The notes: a model not told the origin generated them from the sequence alone. A DNA stretch of 64,000 nucleotides from an uncultured Oscillospiraceae bacterium (GCA_934636655.1 CAKUAS010000006.1:60721-124720); one strand, 5' to 3'; shown: positions 8,866 to 17,618, counted from the first letter of the stretch. Program-made: numbers and translations.

Positions 8866-9636
8866 ATGGAAAACGAGATAATGCCCCACGATCACGGGGA
8901 GGAGATAAACGAGCATCTGCGCGATAACGTCGCAAAAACGGAGAGTTTCCGAACGGTATCCGACATATTCAAGCTTTTGGCCGATTCGAGCCGCACGCGG
9001 ATATTCTGGCTGTTGTGCCACTGCGAGGAGTGTGTTGTGAACATATCGTTTTTGACGGATATGACGAGTCCCGCGGTGTCGCACCACCTGCGCCAGCTCA
9101 AGGACGGCGGACTGATAGTCAGCCGCCGCGAGGGCAAGGAGGTATACTACAAGGCCGCGTCCACCGAGCAGGTGCGCCTGCTGCATATCATGATTGAAAA
9201 AACGATGGAGATATCCTGCCCCGAGGAGCGCGGCGGCGATATACAAAGCGTGCCCGAGCTTCCGGAGCTCGACGCGCACACAGGCGGAGAGGCGCGCTAC
9301 TCCACCGAGCAGGTCGAGACGATACGCCGTGTACATGATCTTCTGACGGAAAATCTCGACCGGCGATACACGATAGAGGAGCTGTCGAAACGGTTTCTTA
9401 TTAACCCCTCGTCGCTCAAGGAGATGTTCAAGGCCGTCTATGGCAAGTCGCTGGCCGCGCACATCAAGGAGCACCGCATGGAGCTCGCCTCCGAGCTTCT
9501 GCGCGGTACCGACCTCAGCATCGCCGAGGTCGCCGAGCGCGTAGGCTACGAGAATCAGAGCAAGTTTTCCGCCGAGTTCAAAAAATTCTCCGGCAAACTT
9601 CCGACGGAATACCGCAGATTTTTAGAGGCGAATTGA
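8866..9636 (+). CDS. ArsR-AraC fusion transcriptional regulator (metal-responsive, predicted)
   Basis: 256 residues from the ATG at 8866, chosen because GGAG lies 7 bases upstream and the longer frame from 8758 would start inside the promoter. Residues about 28-100 are an ArsR winged helix (KLLADSSRTRIFWLL, then SPAVSHHLRQLKDGGLI) with a CHCEECVV metal-site-like Cys cluster in the helix where CadC/SmtB relatives bind metal. An N-terminal PHDHGEEINEH stretch is His-rich. Residues about 155-252 are an AraC-type double helix-turn-helix (YTIEELSKRFLINPSSLKEMF, then SIAEVAERVGYENQSKF). The fusion of two DNA-binding domains is unusual. It is divergent from the HMA/ATPase genes. The last residues, LEAN, are encoded by the end of an E1 repeat. 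Confidence 0.85.
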   Translation: MENEIMPHDHGEEINEHLRDNVAKTESFRTVSDIFKLLADSSRTRIFWLLCHCEECVVNISFLTDMTSPAVSHHLRQLKDGGLIVSRREGKEVYYKAASTEQVRLLHIMIEKTMEISCPEERGGDIQSVPELPELDAHTGGEARYSTEQVETIRRVHDLLTENLDRRYTIEELSKRFLINPSSLKEMFKAVYGKSLAAHIKEHRMELASELLRGTDLSIAEVAERVGYENQSKFSAEFKKFSGKLPTEYRRFLEAN

Positions 9637-9808
9637 GGCTGTAGCAATACGGTGATCACGGCAGCCCGGTATCGATACATTGGCAGAAACCATAGTGTTT
9701 CGCACACCGCAGCGTTGTTCTATATCGGTGCAAAATTGCGCCGCGCCGCGGTTTCGGCACCGGGCACCGGCAATACGCGTATCGGCAGCTGCGTCAATGC
9801 GTCACTAA
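9621..9808. mobile_element. E1 MITE-like element, complete
   Basis: Left end TTTAGAGGCGAATTGAGG followed by the CCCGGTATCGA block. Right end is the reverse complement (CACCGGGCACCGG block, then TGCGTCAATGCGTCACTAAAA). It lies between two convergent genes and both of their stop codons fall inside its ends. Confidence 0.75.
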
Positions 9809-10759
9809 AAACGTTGAGGGGTAGTAATGTTCAAGGATATCACGGTAGGACGAGCCGCTTTTGGCCATAGTGTTTGCGCCGTACTGACTCATACCGACGC
9901 CGTGGCCGTAGCCGTGAACGGTGAAAACGAACTTGCCGTCTGTGTGGCTGAGCTCAAAATCGGTCGAACGCAGCTTAAAAAGCGACCGCAGCTCGCTGCC
10001 GGTGAATTCGACACCGCCGATCGTGATACTCGCAACGCGGCCGGAAGAGCTGTGCTCTGTCTCGCCGACCCAGGCCGATGCGTCGCCGGTCATATCCGCT
10101 TCGGGTTTGAGGTATAGTATCGTGTCGCGAAAATCGAGCTCGGAGTTTTCAACGGTGCTCGTGAAGTTCGGCACGGTATCGCCCGTCTCGGGCGAGGAAA
10201 CGCTCTTGAGGTACGGCACATCGGACCACACTGCGCTTGCATCCTCGGTCGAGCCGTCGGAGGAGGAGTGGAACGCCGCGAGCGCGGGCTGTCCGTCATA
10301 GCTGAGATACTCGCCGTCGGTCGCCTTGACGGCGCTGCTTATTTTTTCTATGTATTTTTCATACTTGTCCCCCCAGCTCTCGCGAAGCCGCTCGGGGCTC
10401 AGATACGCCTGGCAGCAGGCTGAATCGGCGCAGATATCCGCACCCTCGTGCTTGGGCGAGGAGATGGCACGCTGGAGATAGCTGCGCGCAGCTACAGACT
10501 GCGCCTTGAGAGCCTCGAGTTCGAACGAGACTGGCATCTCGGCGGCCACAACGCCTGTGAGATAGTCGAAAACGCTTATCTCTTCGACCGCATCGCCATT
10601 TAGCAGACGTACGCTGCGCGCGGAATCCGAAGCGAGCTTTTCGGCAGTCTTGTCCGGCTCTGTATCCGGCTGCGGCTCGGCAGTCTGTATTGGAAAAAGC
10701 CGCGGCAGACTCACGACGATAAGCGTCATGAAAAGCGCGGCACACAGTATTCTTTTCAC
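9794..10759 (-). CDS. spoIID: SpoIID/LytB-family lytic transglycosylase-like protein
   Basis: 321 residues. It begins with a membrane anchor or signal (ILCAALFMTLIVVSL), then the SpoIID domain: FDYLTGVVAAEMP, LKAQSVAARSYL, CCQAYLS and the conserved HGYGHGVGMSQYGA near the C-terminus. SpoIID degrades septal peptidoglycan to drive engulfment during sporulation and is membrane-bound in the mother cell. Family membership is secure, but whether this is SpoIID itself or a paralogue cannot be settled from one locus. The tail VTH is encoded by the E1 repeat end. Confidence 0.85.
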   Translation of the reverse strand: MKRILCAALFMTLIVVSLPRLFPIQTAEPQPDTEPDKTAEKLASDSARSVRLLNGDAVEEISVFDYLTGVVAAEMPVSFELEALKAQSVAARSYLQRAISSPKHEGADICADSACCQAYLSPERLRESWGDKYEKYIEKISSAVKATDGEYLSYDGQPALAAFHSSSDGSTEDASAVWSDVPYLKSVSSPETGDTVPNFTSTVENSELDFRDTILYLKPEADMTGDASAWVGETEHSSSGRVASITIGGVEFTGSELRSLFKLRSTDFELSHTDGKFVFTVHGYGHGVGMSQYGANTMAKSGSSYRDILEHYYPSTFLVTH

Positions 10760-10778
10760 CCGGCATCACCCTTTCATC

Positions 10779-10807
10779 TTGACTGTCAGTGTAAAAAAGT
10801 ATAAAAT
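10779..10807 (+). promoter_or_regulatory. Promoter of the membrane-protein gene
   Basis: TTGACT (10779-10784), 17-base spacer, TAAAAT (10802-10807), about 38 bases before the ATG at 10846. Confidence 0.6.
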
Positions 10808-10845
10808 CAGTTTTGATACAAATTTATTCGTACAGGATTGATACT

Positions 10846-11829
10846 ATGCTTAAAAACAACAACAAGGCCAACGATGCACTGATCATGCTGTGCTACGTCT
10901 GTGCGCTCGGCGCATTCGGCGCGTTCTTCCGCTGGCTGCAGATGCAGGTAGCACGCGACTCCGAAACAGGACTCATAAACCCCAGCATCCTCAACTTCCT
11001 GCTGCCGGCGATCATCATCGCGGCGGCTGTCGTGCTCTGGCTGCGGACAAAGAAACTGACGGATGCGGAAACTGTGTTCCCGACCGGCATGAGCGAGGCG
11101 CTGCGCGGCCTTTCGCTGGTGTATATAATATTCGCGTGGGTGATCGCGGCTCTGGCCGTTATCGGCGGCGTGCTGACGATCGTCAATTCCGCGCTTGACA
11201 GTCTGCGCACGATGTATGTCATCATCGCGGTGCTGGCAATTCTCAGCGGTCTAAGCTTTCCGCTCATTTGCAGCGCTTCGCGCAGCCACTACTCCCCCAG
11301 CCTCGTGAGCGTTTTCATGGCGATCCCCATAGTTATGTATTGCTTGTGGCTCATCGCAAGCTACAGATCCAATGCCAACAACCCCAACGTGTGGATGTTT
11401 GCGATCGAGATCATAGCTATCTGCTGCGTCATCCTGGCGCTGTTTTATGTCGCGGGCTACGCCTTTGGCCGCCCGAATCCGCAAAAGGCCTGTTATCTGA
11501 GCCTTTTGGGCGCATTCATGTGCATAACCACACTGGCCGACAGCCGCTATATGGGCCTTGAGCTCATCATACTCGCAACGGCGGGCATGCTGCTGATGTA
11601 CAGCTGGCTGATCGTGAAAAACCGCTGCGCAAAGGCCGATATCCCGACCAGAGCCAAGCCGGTCAGGCCCAGAGAGCCCGAACCCGAGCCCGAGGAGGAT
11701 ACGGTCATAGAGGCATCTCCCGACGTGGTTTCGCCCGAACCCACGATCGAGGCTCCGGCCAGAAACGCAAAGTCAGAGCCCGCGCCCGACGAAGTCGAAG
11801 AGATCATAAAAGAGTACAACAGCAAATAA
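10846..11829 (+). CDS. Polytopic membrane protein of unknown function with acidic tail
   Basis: 327 residues from the ATG at 10846 (AGGA 8 bases upstream; an earlier in-frame start at 10813 has no ribosome-binding site). By hydropathy there are about eight membrane segments in residues 10-260, for example the LLPAIIIAAAVVLWL and IIAVLAILSGLSFPLI stretches. A cytosol-like tail of about 70 residues rich in Pro and Glu (REPEPEPEEDT, ending EEIIKEYNSK) follows. I do not recognise the family. It stands alone between its own promoter and terminator. Confidence 0.7.
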   Translation: MLKNNNKANDALIMLCYVCALGAFGAFFRWLQMQVARDSETGLINPSILNFLLPAIIIAAAVVLWLRTKKLTDAETVFPTGMSEALRGLSLVYIIFAWVIAALAVIGGVLTIVNSALDSLRTMYVIIAVLAILSGLSFPLICSASRSHYSPSLVSVFMAIPIVMYCLWLIASYRSNANNPNVWMFAIEIIAICCVILALFYVAGYAFGRPNPQKACYLSLLGAFMCITTLADSRYMGLELIILATAGMLLMYSWLIVKNRCAKADIPTRAKPVRPREPEPEPEEDTVIEASPDVVSPEPTIEAPARNAKSEPAPDEVEEIIKEYNSK

Positions 11830-11835
11830 CAAATC

Positions 11836-11870
11836 AGCCGGTATTAAAATTTTTAATACCGGCTTTAATT
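11836..11870 (+). terminator. Terminator of the membrane-protein gene
   Basis: AGCCGGTATTAAA / TTTAATACCGGCT stem followed by TTAATT, 7 bases after the stop. Confidence 0.8.
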
Positions 11871-11920
11871 ATGCTGTAGCCGCACAGTGTAAAATCCGCG
11901 TGAAAGGCTATGCAAATTTC

Positions 11921-11948
11921 TTGACAAAACCATGTGGATTTGTATAAT
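11921..11948 (+). promoter_or_regulatory. Consensus promoter of the hydrogenase gene
   Basis: TTGACA (11921-11926), 16-base spacer ending in TG, TATAAT (11943-11948): both hexamers perfect with an extended -10, so strong vegetative expression is expected. Confidence 0.85.
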
Positions 11949-12008
11949 TATCTTTGGCTTAAAATAACTAAGGAAATTTATTAGGAGCACATTTGGAGGA
12001 TTGACCCT

Positions 12009-13553
12009 ATGAGAGGAATGGAGACCGGCAAAACACGAATAAGGCACGAGGTTTTCACGGAGATCGCGCGCATGGCATACGAGGGCGGAGACTACGCTCA
12101 GAAGCTTGAGGAGCTGCCGTACAAAATATGTCCGGGCGATCCAGATGAGATAGGGCCTTTCAGGAACAATCTTCTGATCGAGCGTGCCGTCGTCGGCGAA
12201 AGACTGCGCCTCGCGATGGGTCTGCCGATGCGCAAGCTCGGCGAGCACAACAACATCTCTGACAGTGTCGAGGAGACGGTCATCGCCGAGAAATACTACG
12301 AGCCGCCGCTCATAAACGTCATCAAATTCGCCTGCAACCGCTGCCCGGATAACATCATCAAGGTCACGAACGGCTGCCAGGGCTGCATCGAGCACCCCTG
12401 TATCGAGATCTGCCCCAAGAAGGCCATCAGCAAGGTCAACGGCCACGCGCACGTCGACACCGAAAAGTGCATTCGCTGCGGCAGATGCATGGATGCGTGC
12501 TCGTTCTCCGCGATCATCCGTCAGGAGCGCCCCTGTAAAAAGGCCTGCGGCATCGCGGCCATCGGCAAGGACGAGCTCGGCCGTGCGGCGATAGACTACA
12601 AGAAGTGTACCTCCTGCGGTCAGTGCCTTGTAAACTGCCCCTTCGGCGCGATAAGCGATAAAAGCCAGATCTTCCAGACCATCATGGCGATAAAGAGCGG
12701 CGTTCCCGTCTACGTCGTGCTTGCACCGGCTTTCGTCGGTCAGTTCGGACCGGACGCAACGCCGGAGAAGATGAAGCCCGCATTCCAGCGCCTCGGCTTT
12801 ACGGACGTGTATGAGGCTGCGATCGGCGCAGACCTTTGCGTCATCGAGGAGGCCGCCGACTTCCTTGAGGAGGTTCCGGCAAAGCACCGCTTCATGGTCA
12901 CCTCCTGCTGCCCCTCGTGGAGCGATATGGTCAAGAAAATGTTCCCCGATATGGCCGAGAATATCTCCGTTGCGATGACGCCCATGGTGCTCACCGCGCG
13001 CTTTGTAAAGAAAACTCACCCCGGCTGCAAGGTCGTTTTCGTAGGCCCCTGCGACGCCAAGAAGCTCGAGGCAAGCCGCCGCACCGTGCGCAGCGACGTT
13101 GACTTCGTCCTCACCTTTGAGGAGGTGCTCGGCATGTTCGCGGCCAAGGGCGTTGATAAAGAGTGCATCCCCGCCGACGAGGCGCAGAAGCTCTCGCAGG
13201 CGGGCGCTGACGCGCGCAAGTTCGCCGTTTCCGGCGGCGTAGCGCAGGCGGTCGTCAATGCCATCAAGTCCATAGACCCGACGCGCGAGGTCAAGATCGC
13301 AAAGGCCACCGGCCTGCACGAGTGCCGCAAGCTGCTTATGATGGCGCGCGACGGCAAGTATGACGGATATCTGCTCGAGGGCATGGCATGTCCCGGCGGC
13401 TGCGTCGCCGGCGCGGGCACGCTCCAGCCGATCGACCGCTCGACACGCGCGGTCGCAAAGTTTGCAGACTGCGCCGAGTATTCCTGCGCATACGATACGC
13501 AGTATAAGGACTTCCTTCCCTTAATTGAAGAGAAGGATTCACAGGCGCATTGA
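12009..13553 (+). CDS. Monomeric [FeFe] hydrogenase
   Basis: 514 residues. The N-terminal half has Cys-rich iron-sulfur domains: CNRC and CQGCIEHPCIEICP, then two ferredoxin-type sites CIRCGRCMDAC and CTSCGQCLVNCP. The H-cluster domain carries L1 TSCCPSW (about residue 298), L2 GPCDAKKLE and L3 MACPGGCVAGAG. L2 has G where the classic group A enzymes have M (MPCxxK), so this fits the non-group-A monomeric hydrogenases (group B-like) of Clostridia. The enzyme would make or oxidise H2 with ferredoxin in the cytoplasm. The maturases HydEFG are not in the window. GGAGGA lies 8 bases before the ATG. The tail SQAH coincides with an E1 repeat end. Confidence 0.9.
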   Translation: MRGMETGKTRIRHEVFTEIARMAYEGGDYAQKLEELPYKICPGDPDEIGPFRNNLLIERAVVGERLRLAMGLPMRKLGEHNNISDSVEETVIAEKYYEPPLINVIKFACNRCPDNIIKVTNGCQGCIEHPCIEICPKKAISKVNGHAHVDTEKCIRCGRCMDACSFSAIIRQERPCKKACGIAAIGKDELGRAAIDYKKCTSCGQCLVNCPFGAISDKSQIFQTIMAIKSGVPVYVVLAPAFVGQFGPDATPEKMKPAFQRLGFTDVYEAAIGADLCVIEEAADFLEEVPAKHRFMVTSCCPSWSDMVKKMFPDMAENISVAMTPMVLTARFVKKTHPGCKVVFVGPCDAKKLEASRRTVRSDVDFVLTFEEVLGMFAAKGVDKECIPADEAQKLSQAGADARKFAVSGGVAQAVVNAIKSIDPTREVKIAKATGLHECRKLLMMARDGKYDGYLLEGMACPGGCVAGAGTLQPIDRSTRAVAKFADCAEYSCAYDTQYKDFLPLIEEKDSQAH

Positions 13554-13567
13554 CGCAGCGGCAATAC
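13543..13567 (+). repeat. E1 repeat left-end fragment
   Basis: AGGCGCATTGACGCAGC overlapping the hydrogenase stop codon, matching the right end at 15763. No partner end is visible before the SLH gene. Confidence 0.55.
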
Positions 13568-13594
13568 AAATAAACATAACAACTATATAAAATA

Positions 13595-13628
13595 AAAAGA
13601 GAGTTCGGATTAAAATCCGAACTCTTTT
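13595..13628. terminator. Terminator, left copy flanking element E2
   Basis: AGAGAGTTCGGAT / ATCCGAACTCT stem with T-run. Identical over 28 bases to the copy at 13851. Together the two copies bracket the E2 element. Confidence 0.85.
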
Positions 13629-13850
13629 CAGACCATCAAAAAACTATGCTGCTGCGGAAAGATATCCGCGCAGCAGGGGAGCTCGAGGGGGCAAAGGCCC
13701 CGCTCGAAATCAGATTATAGCCATCAAAAATGTCTGATCTATCAGACTTTTTGACGAGCTCAGCGAGATTTTTCGTGAAGATTTATCTTCACAAAAAATG
13801 TGGCGTATTTGAAGCGTGCAAAAAAGTCACCGACTTTTTTGACACGCTGA
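13629..13850. mobile_element. E2 multi-hairpin element, copy A (about 222 bp)
   Basis: Non-coding. Five hairpins in a row: GCTGCTGCGGA...CAGCAG (13648-13677), TCGAGGGGGC...GCTCGA (13683-13708), GTCTGA-TCTA-TCAGAC then T5 (13732-13752), GTGAAGA-TTTA-TCTTCAC (13775-13792) and AAAAAAGTC-ACC-GACTTTTTT (about 13819-13842). A second copy lies at 48994-49288. Both sit between convergent genes and between duplicated terminators. Confidence 0.75.
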
Positions 13851-13885
13851 AGAGAGTTCGGATTAAAATCCGAACTCTCTTTTTT
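13851..13885. terminator. Terminator, right copy flanking element E2
   Basis: Repeat of the 13595 hairpin with a longer T-run (CTCTCTTTTTT). Probably serves the minus-strand SLH gene or is the original hydrogenase terminator split by E2. Confidence 0.85.
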
Positions 13886-13912
13886 GTGTATCGCTACGGC
13901 GCTAAAGTGCAT

Positions 13913-15385
13913 TTAAACAGAAGCGCGGTATAGGAAAGTCACTACCTGGCCGCGGGTACAGGTCGCGTTCGGGGAGAAGTGCGATGCGTCCGTTCCTGCG
14001 GTAACTTTGTTCATGACCGCCCAGTTGACCGCATTGTAGCAGTATGAGGTCGGTGCAACATCGACAAAGCTGCTTGCCGTGCTCACATCGGGCGAACCGT
14101 CCGCACGATAAAGGAACGACACTACCTGGCCTCGAGTGCAGGTGGCGTTGGGTGCAAAATGCGTTGCATCCGTACCTGCGGTTATCTTGTTCTCGACAGC
14201 CCATTTTACGGCCTCGTAGTAGTACGAGCCCTCTTTTACGTCGACAAAGCTCACATTCGCGTTCGACTTAGGCTCACCGGCGGCACGCCAGAGGAAGGTC
14301 ACGACCTGTGCGCGGGTGCAGCCTGCATTCGGCGCAAAGTGCGTCGAGTCCGTGCCTGCTGTAACGCCGTTGGTGACCGCCCATTGCACAGCATTATAGC
14401 AATACGATCCCTTCGCAACGTCTACGAACAGTGAGGCAAGATCCGCGCCGCAGCGTGTGCATACGCCATCCTTGAAATCGTGGCCGAGCGCAGCCGTATA
14501 GTTATCCCTATATGCGCCTTCGCCGCAGGTGCAGCCATGCTGCGTGTAGCCTTTTTCGGTGCAGGTAGGCTCGACGACTTTGGTGATGTCCCTGTGATAA
14601 TGGACCATTGCAAAATCCGTGCCGGTCTCATATTCCTTTCCGTCTGCAACGATATAAAGCCTTACGCTTCTATATTCCGCGCCGGGATACGGTACGGTGT
14701 AGTCAAAATCGATCCTCGAATAGCTCTTGTTCGGGCTCTCCTCCGAGGAATAGACGATTTTACCGTTCTTATCCGCCATCTCGATGCCGGTTTTTGTGAC
14801 GAACATGGGCGCGCTGAAATCGACAGATATCGAAATATTTGCGTGCTCGTAATCCGGTGCATCTGTACTGTTAAACAGCCACTTTACATCAGTTTCATCT
14901 TTAAAATCAGGCCTTATAACGCCCCAATAAGGTGTGCTTCCGCCCTCAAAGGAATAGTAGTATTCGACACGTTCAACATAGTCGTGACCGTTGAAATTCT
15001 GATGATAGGTGACACAGTCGTCCTCGTACAGCGCAACGTGGCCGTAAGGGCTGCTGTCGGACTTATCATAGACAAGGATATCGCCCGGATGCGGCTGCGC
15101 ACCCTCTATGCGCGTCCAACCGTCGGGGAGCGCATTCGTTTTGTATTCATACGCATCGCCCTTGGCGTAGCTCGCACAGCCGAGGAAGTCGTAATAGTAC
15201 TTTATGAGGTCCACGCACTGCGCTCCGTTATAGTTATCGTAGTCAAGGCTTTTGCCGACCTGCTGCGCCATCCAGTCGACCGCATCCTGCCGCGAGCGGC
15301 CGTTTGTATCCGCAAGCGCGGCCATGGGTACGAGCGACACGAGCATCACCACAGCAAGCAGCGCACTGATAAGTCTTTTTTTCAT
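13913..15385 (-). CDS. Exported CHAP-domain protein with three SLH repeats
   Basis: 490 residues. The signal peptide (residues 1-25) ends at ALA before DTNG. A CHAP amidase/endopeptidase domain follows: catalytic Cys in GAQCVDLIKYYY, His in PYGHVALYED. The middle is a beta-rich segment with a Cys-containing linker (CTEKGYTQHGCTCG, CTRCGADL). The C-terminus holds three S-layer homology repeats of about 55 residues, each with a variant of FVDV...YNAVxWAV...TAGTD...FAPNATCTRGQVVTFL. It should be a peptidoglycan hydrolase held on the wall by SLH domains. A clear -10/-35 precedes it. Confidence 0.88.
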   Translation of the reverse strand: MKKRLISALLAVVMLVSLVPMAALADTNGRSRQDAVDWMAQQVGKSLDYDNYNGAQCVDLIKYYYDFLGCASYAKGDAYEYKTNALPDGWTRIEGAQPHPGDILVYDKSDSSPYGHVALYEDDCVTYHQNFNGHDYVERVEYYYSFEGGSTPYWGVIRPDFKDETDVKWLFNSTDAPDYEHANISISVDFSAPMFVTKTGIEMADKNGKIVYSSEESPNKSYSRIDFDYTVPYPGAEYRSVRLYIVADGKEYETGTDFAMVHYHRDITKVVEPTCTEKGYTQHGCTCGEGAYRDNYTAALGHDFKDGVCTRCGADLASLFVDVAKGSYCYNAVQWAVTNGVTAGTDSTHFAPNAGCTRAQVVTFLWRAAGEPKSNANVSFVDVKEGSYYYEAVKWAVENKITAGTDATHFAPNATCTRGQVVSFLYRADGSPDVSTASSFVDVAPTSYCYNAVNWAVMNKVTAGTDASHFSPNATCTRGQVVTFLYRASV

Positions 15386-15424
15386 AGGCTTACTCCTTTT
15401 TATTAACAGGTTATAACTGTATAT

Positions 15425-15453
15425 ACTTTATCACATTCTATAAATCTCCGCAA
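15425..15453 (-). promoter_or_regulatory. Promoter of the CHAP-SLH gene
   Basis: On the minus strand: TTGCGG (15453-15448), 17-base spacer, TAAAGT (15430-15425). Confidence 0.6.
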
Positions 15454-15482
15454 CTTTTTAGCGACAGATTTTCAGAGGAATT

Positions 15483-15778
15483 TTTTGGTGGCGCATTGAG
15501 ACAGTACTGATACGATTTTTGCGTCAGCCCGACCGGAAATCGCCTAACAAAACAGTAAAAAACGGGCGGGCAATGCCCGCCCCTACGATATAGGTTCATG
15601 TTCCGACTATTCCCGCAGAGGCGACCATTGGTCGCCCGCTGTAACGGTTTTGTCGGTATCCTCGATACCGGAAAGTTCGCAGGAAACAATAAAAAGCGAA
15701 ACGCTGCGCTTTCCTCCGCGCCTTCCGGTCGGGTTCACGCGATCACCGTATCGGTGACTGCGTCAATGCGCCTCTGAA
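15483..15778. mobile_element. E1 MITE-like element with two internal palindromes
   Basis: Left end GTGGCGCATTGAGACAGTAC, right end the inverted GCGTCAATGCGCCTCTGAAA. Both inner ends carry the CCCGACCGGAA variant. Internal palindromes: GGGCGGGC-AAT-GCCCGCCC (15564-15582) and GGCGACC-ATT-GGTCGCC (15620-15636). The TtcA-like stop codon lies in the right end. Confidence 0.78.
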
Positions 15779-16500
15779 ATCCCCCAGCCGGGGAGTGGGA
15801 GGCGCTGCATCGCGCCAAAGACCTTCGACTTCATGTCCGGATAGGTCGCCGACAGGGTTTTAATGAGCTGCTTTATCTCATAGCGCTTGCTGGCCTTGTC
15901 CTGCGGACAGGGATTTTCGACGATGGGGATATCAAGCGAATCGGCAAGGTTAATGATCTTCTGTTCGCCGGCATAAATGAGCGGACGGATCTGCGTAACG
16001 CCGCTGCGATCCATGTATGTCACGGGCCTGAAGCAGCTCAGGCGTCCCTCAAACAGCAGGCTCATGAGGAAGGTCTCGACCGCATCGTCAAAATGGTGTC
16101 CGAGGGCGAGCTTGGATATGCCGCGCGCGCGTATCGCATCGTTGAGCGCTCCCCTGCGCATCTTAGCGCACAGCGAGCAGGGGTTATCCTCCTTGCGAAC
16201 ATCAAAAACGATCTCCTTGATGTCGGTTTTCAGACAGGTGTAGGGGATGCCGAGCTCTTCGCACAGCTCGCGCACGGGCGTAAAATCCATACCCTCAAAG
16301 CCGAGCTCGATAGTGATCGCCTCAAGCTCAAAATGCTTGGGATAGTAGCTTTGCAGATGCTTCAGAGCCAGCAGGAGCAGCATGCTGTCCTTGCCGCCGG
16401 ATACACCTACGGCGACCTTATCTCCCTCGTTTATCATGCCATAATCGTCCACGGCCTTGCGGATAATGCCGGAAAATTCATTAAGTGCGCGTATGTCCAT
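15763..16500 (-). CDS. TtcA-like tRNA 2-thiocytidine biosynthesis protein (PP-loop ATPase)
   Basis: 245 residues. PP-loop SGGKDS at residues 34-39 binds ATP. The CxxC pair in NPCSLCAKMRRG and a further Cys in ENPCPQD match the iron-sulfur site of the TtcA/TtuA group. ALGHHFDDAVETFL is the second conserved block. Family members thiolate tRNA, TtcA at cytidine 32; the exact target here is an inference. The last residues, ISEAH, are encoded by the E1 repeat end, not by the conserved domain. Confidence 0.85.
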   Translation of the reverse strand: MDIRALNEFSGIIRKAVDDYGMINEGDKVAVGVSGGKDSMLLLLALKHLQSYYPKHFELEAITIELGFEGMDFTPVRELCEELGIPYTCLKTDIKEIVFDVRKEDNPCSLCAKMRRGALNDAIRARGISKLALGHHFDDAVETFLMSLLFEGRLSCFRPVTYMDRSGVTQIRPLIYAGEQKIINLADSLDIPIVENPCPQDKASKRYEIKQLIKTLSATYPDMKSKVFGAMQRLPLPGWGISEAH

Positions 16501-16604
16501 AAAATTGCACCTCGCAATATTTAAAATCGAAATTCAGCATCAGCAAGTTTTCGGGAGTATTTGCGAGAATTTGCGAGTTTCCGAAGCGCAGATTAAAATC
16601 GGTG

Positions 16605-16633
16605 TTGACACTGTTTCGTCACTGTGGTATAAA
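16605..16633 (+). promoter_or_regulatory. Promoter of rplM-rpsI
   Basis: TTGACA (16605-16610), 17-base spacer, TATAAA (16628-16633). An untranslated leader of about 80 bases follows, ending in GGAGG before the rplM ATG. I see no obvious protein-binding leader structure. Confidence 0.8.
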
Positions 16634-16721
16634 AATAGAGCACGCTATTTTCAGATGTATGTATTTTAATAGCGCCCCGTTAAAAAGTCAAAGTATTATT
16701 TAATTTTTTGGAGGCACAAAT

Positions 16722-17150
16722 ATGTCCACGACAATGCTTACCAAGGAGACCGTTGAAAGAAAATGGTACGTCCTTGATGCAGCAGGCAAGCCCCTCGGCA
16801 AGACCGCTGCAATTGCCGCCGATCTGCTTCGCGGCAAGCTCAAGACCACTTATACTCCTCACGTCGATTGCGGCGATTACGTCATCATCATCAACGCAAA
16901 GGATGCAGTCCTGACCGGCAAGAAGCTCGAGCAGAAGTACTATCGTACTCACTCCGGCTGGGTCGGCGGCCTGAAGGAGACCCAGTACAAGCACCTGATG
17001 GCAAAGCGCCCGGAGCTGGCAATGCGTCTGGCAGTCCGCGGCATGCTTCAGAAGAACACCATCGCCCAGTGGCAGCTCAAGCGCCTGCGCATCTTTGCCG
17101 GTGCAGAGCACACCCACGCAGCTCAGAAGCCCGAAGTTTGGGATCGCTAA
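16722..17150 (+). CDS. rplM: 50S ribosomal protein L13
   Basis: 142 residues, normal length. The conserved WYVLDAAGKPLGKTAA N-terminus and the HTGWVGGLK-like block (HSGWVGGLKET) identify it. It is a large-subunit assembly protein. First gene of the two-gene rplM-rpsI operon, 15 bases from rpsI. Confidence 0.98.
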   Translation: MSTTMLTKETVERKWYVLDAAGKPLGKTAAIAADLLRGKLKTTYTPHVDCGDYVIIINAKDAVLTGKKLEQKYYRTHSGWVGGLKETQYKHLMAKRPELAMRLAVRGMLQKNTIAQWQLKRLRIFAGAEHTHAAQKPEVWDR

Positions 17151-17165
17151 TAGGAGGAAGAGAAT

Positions 17166-17576
17166 ATGGCAACTTATAAGTGCAAAAGACCGTATATGTA
17201 CGGCACCGGACGCAGAAAGCAGTCCGTCGCGCGCGTCCACCTCATCCCCAACGGCACCGGTGCTATCACCATCAACGGCCGTGATATCGACGATTACTTC
17301 GGTCTCGAGACCCTGAAGCTCATCGTTCGTCAGCCCCTGGTCACCACCGGCACCGTCGGTAAGGTCGACATCGAGGCAACCGTCCACGGCGGCGGCGTTT
17401 CCGGTCAGGCCGGCGCTATCCGTCACGGCATCTCCCGCGCACTGCTCCTCGTCGACGAGAGCTACCGCGCATCCCTCAAGGCCGCAGGCTTCCTGACCCG
17501 CGACCCCAGAATGAAGGAACGCAAAAAGTACGGCCTCAAAGCTGCACGCCGCGCACCTCAGTTCTCGAAGCGTTAA
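17166..17576 (+). CDS. rpsI: 30S ribosomal protein S9
   Basis: 136 residues. [20 protein letters not shown] and the C-terminal basic tail ending PQFSKR, which reaches the decoding site, are diagnostic. AGGAGGA precedes the ATG. Its last 33 bases, together with the terminator, are repeated twice downstream (see the tandem array). Confidence 0.98.
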   Translation: MATYKCKRPYMYGTGRRKQSVARVHLIPNGTGAITINGRDIDDYFGLETLKLIVRQPLVTTGTVGKVDIEATVHGGGVSGQAGAIRHGISRALLLVDESYRASLKAAGFLTRDPRMKERKKYGLKAARRAPQFSKR

Positions 17577-17587
17577 TCGGCTTATTC

Positions 17588-17618
17588 AACTGCCATTCCA
17601 GTGGGATGGCAGTTTTTT
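17588..17618 (+). terminator. rpsI terminator, copy 1
   Basis: AACTGCCATTCC-AGT-GGGATGGCAGTT followed by T-run, 12 bases after the rpsI stop. Confidence 0.93.

Noticed and set aside
9652..9870. Small open frame within the E1 element at 9.7 kb
   Set aside because: It is formed by the repeat itself and is not kept in other E1 copies.
11865..13319. 484-codon open frame opposite the hydrogenase
   Set aside because: It overlaps the hydrogenase promoter and its iron-sulfur motifs; no domain recognised.
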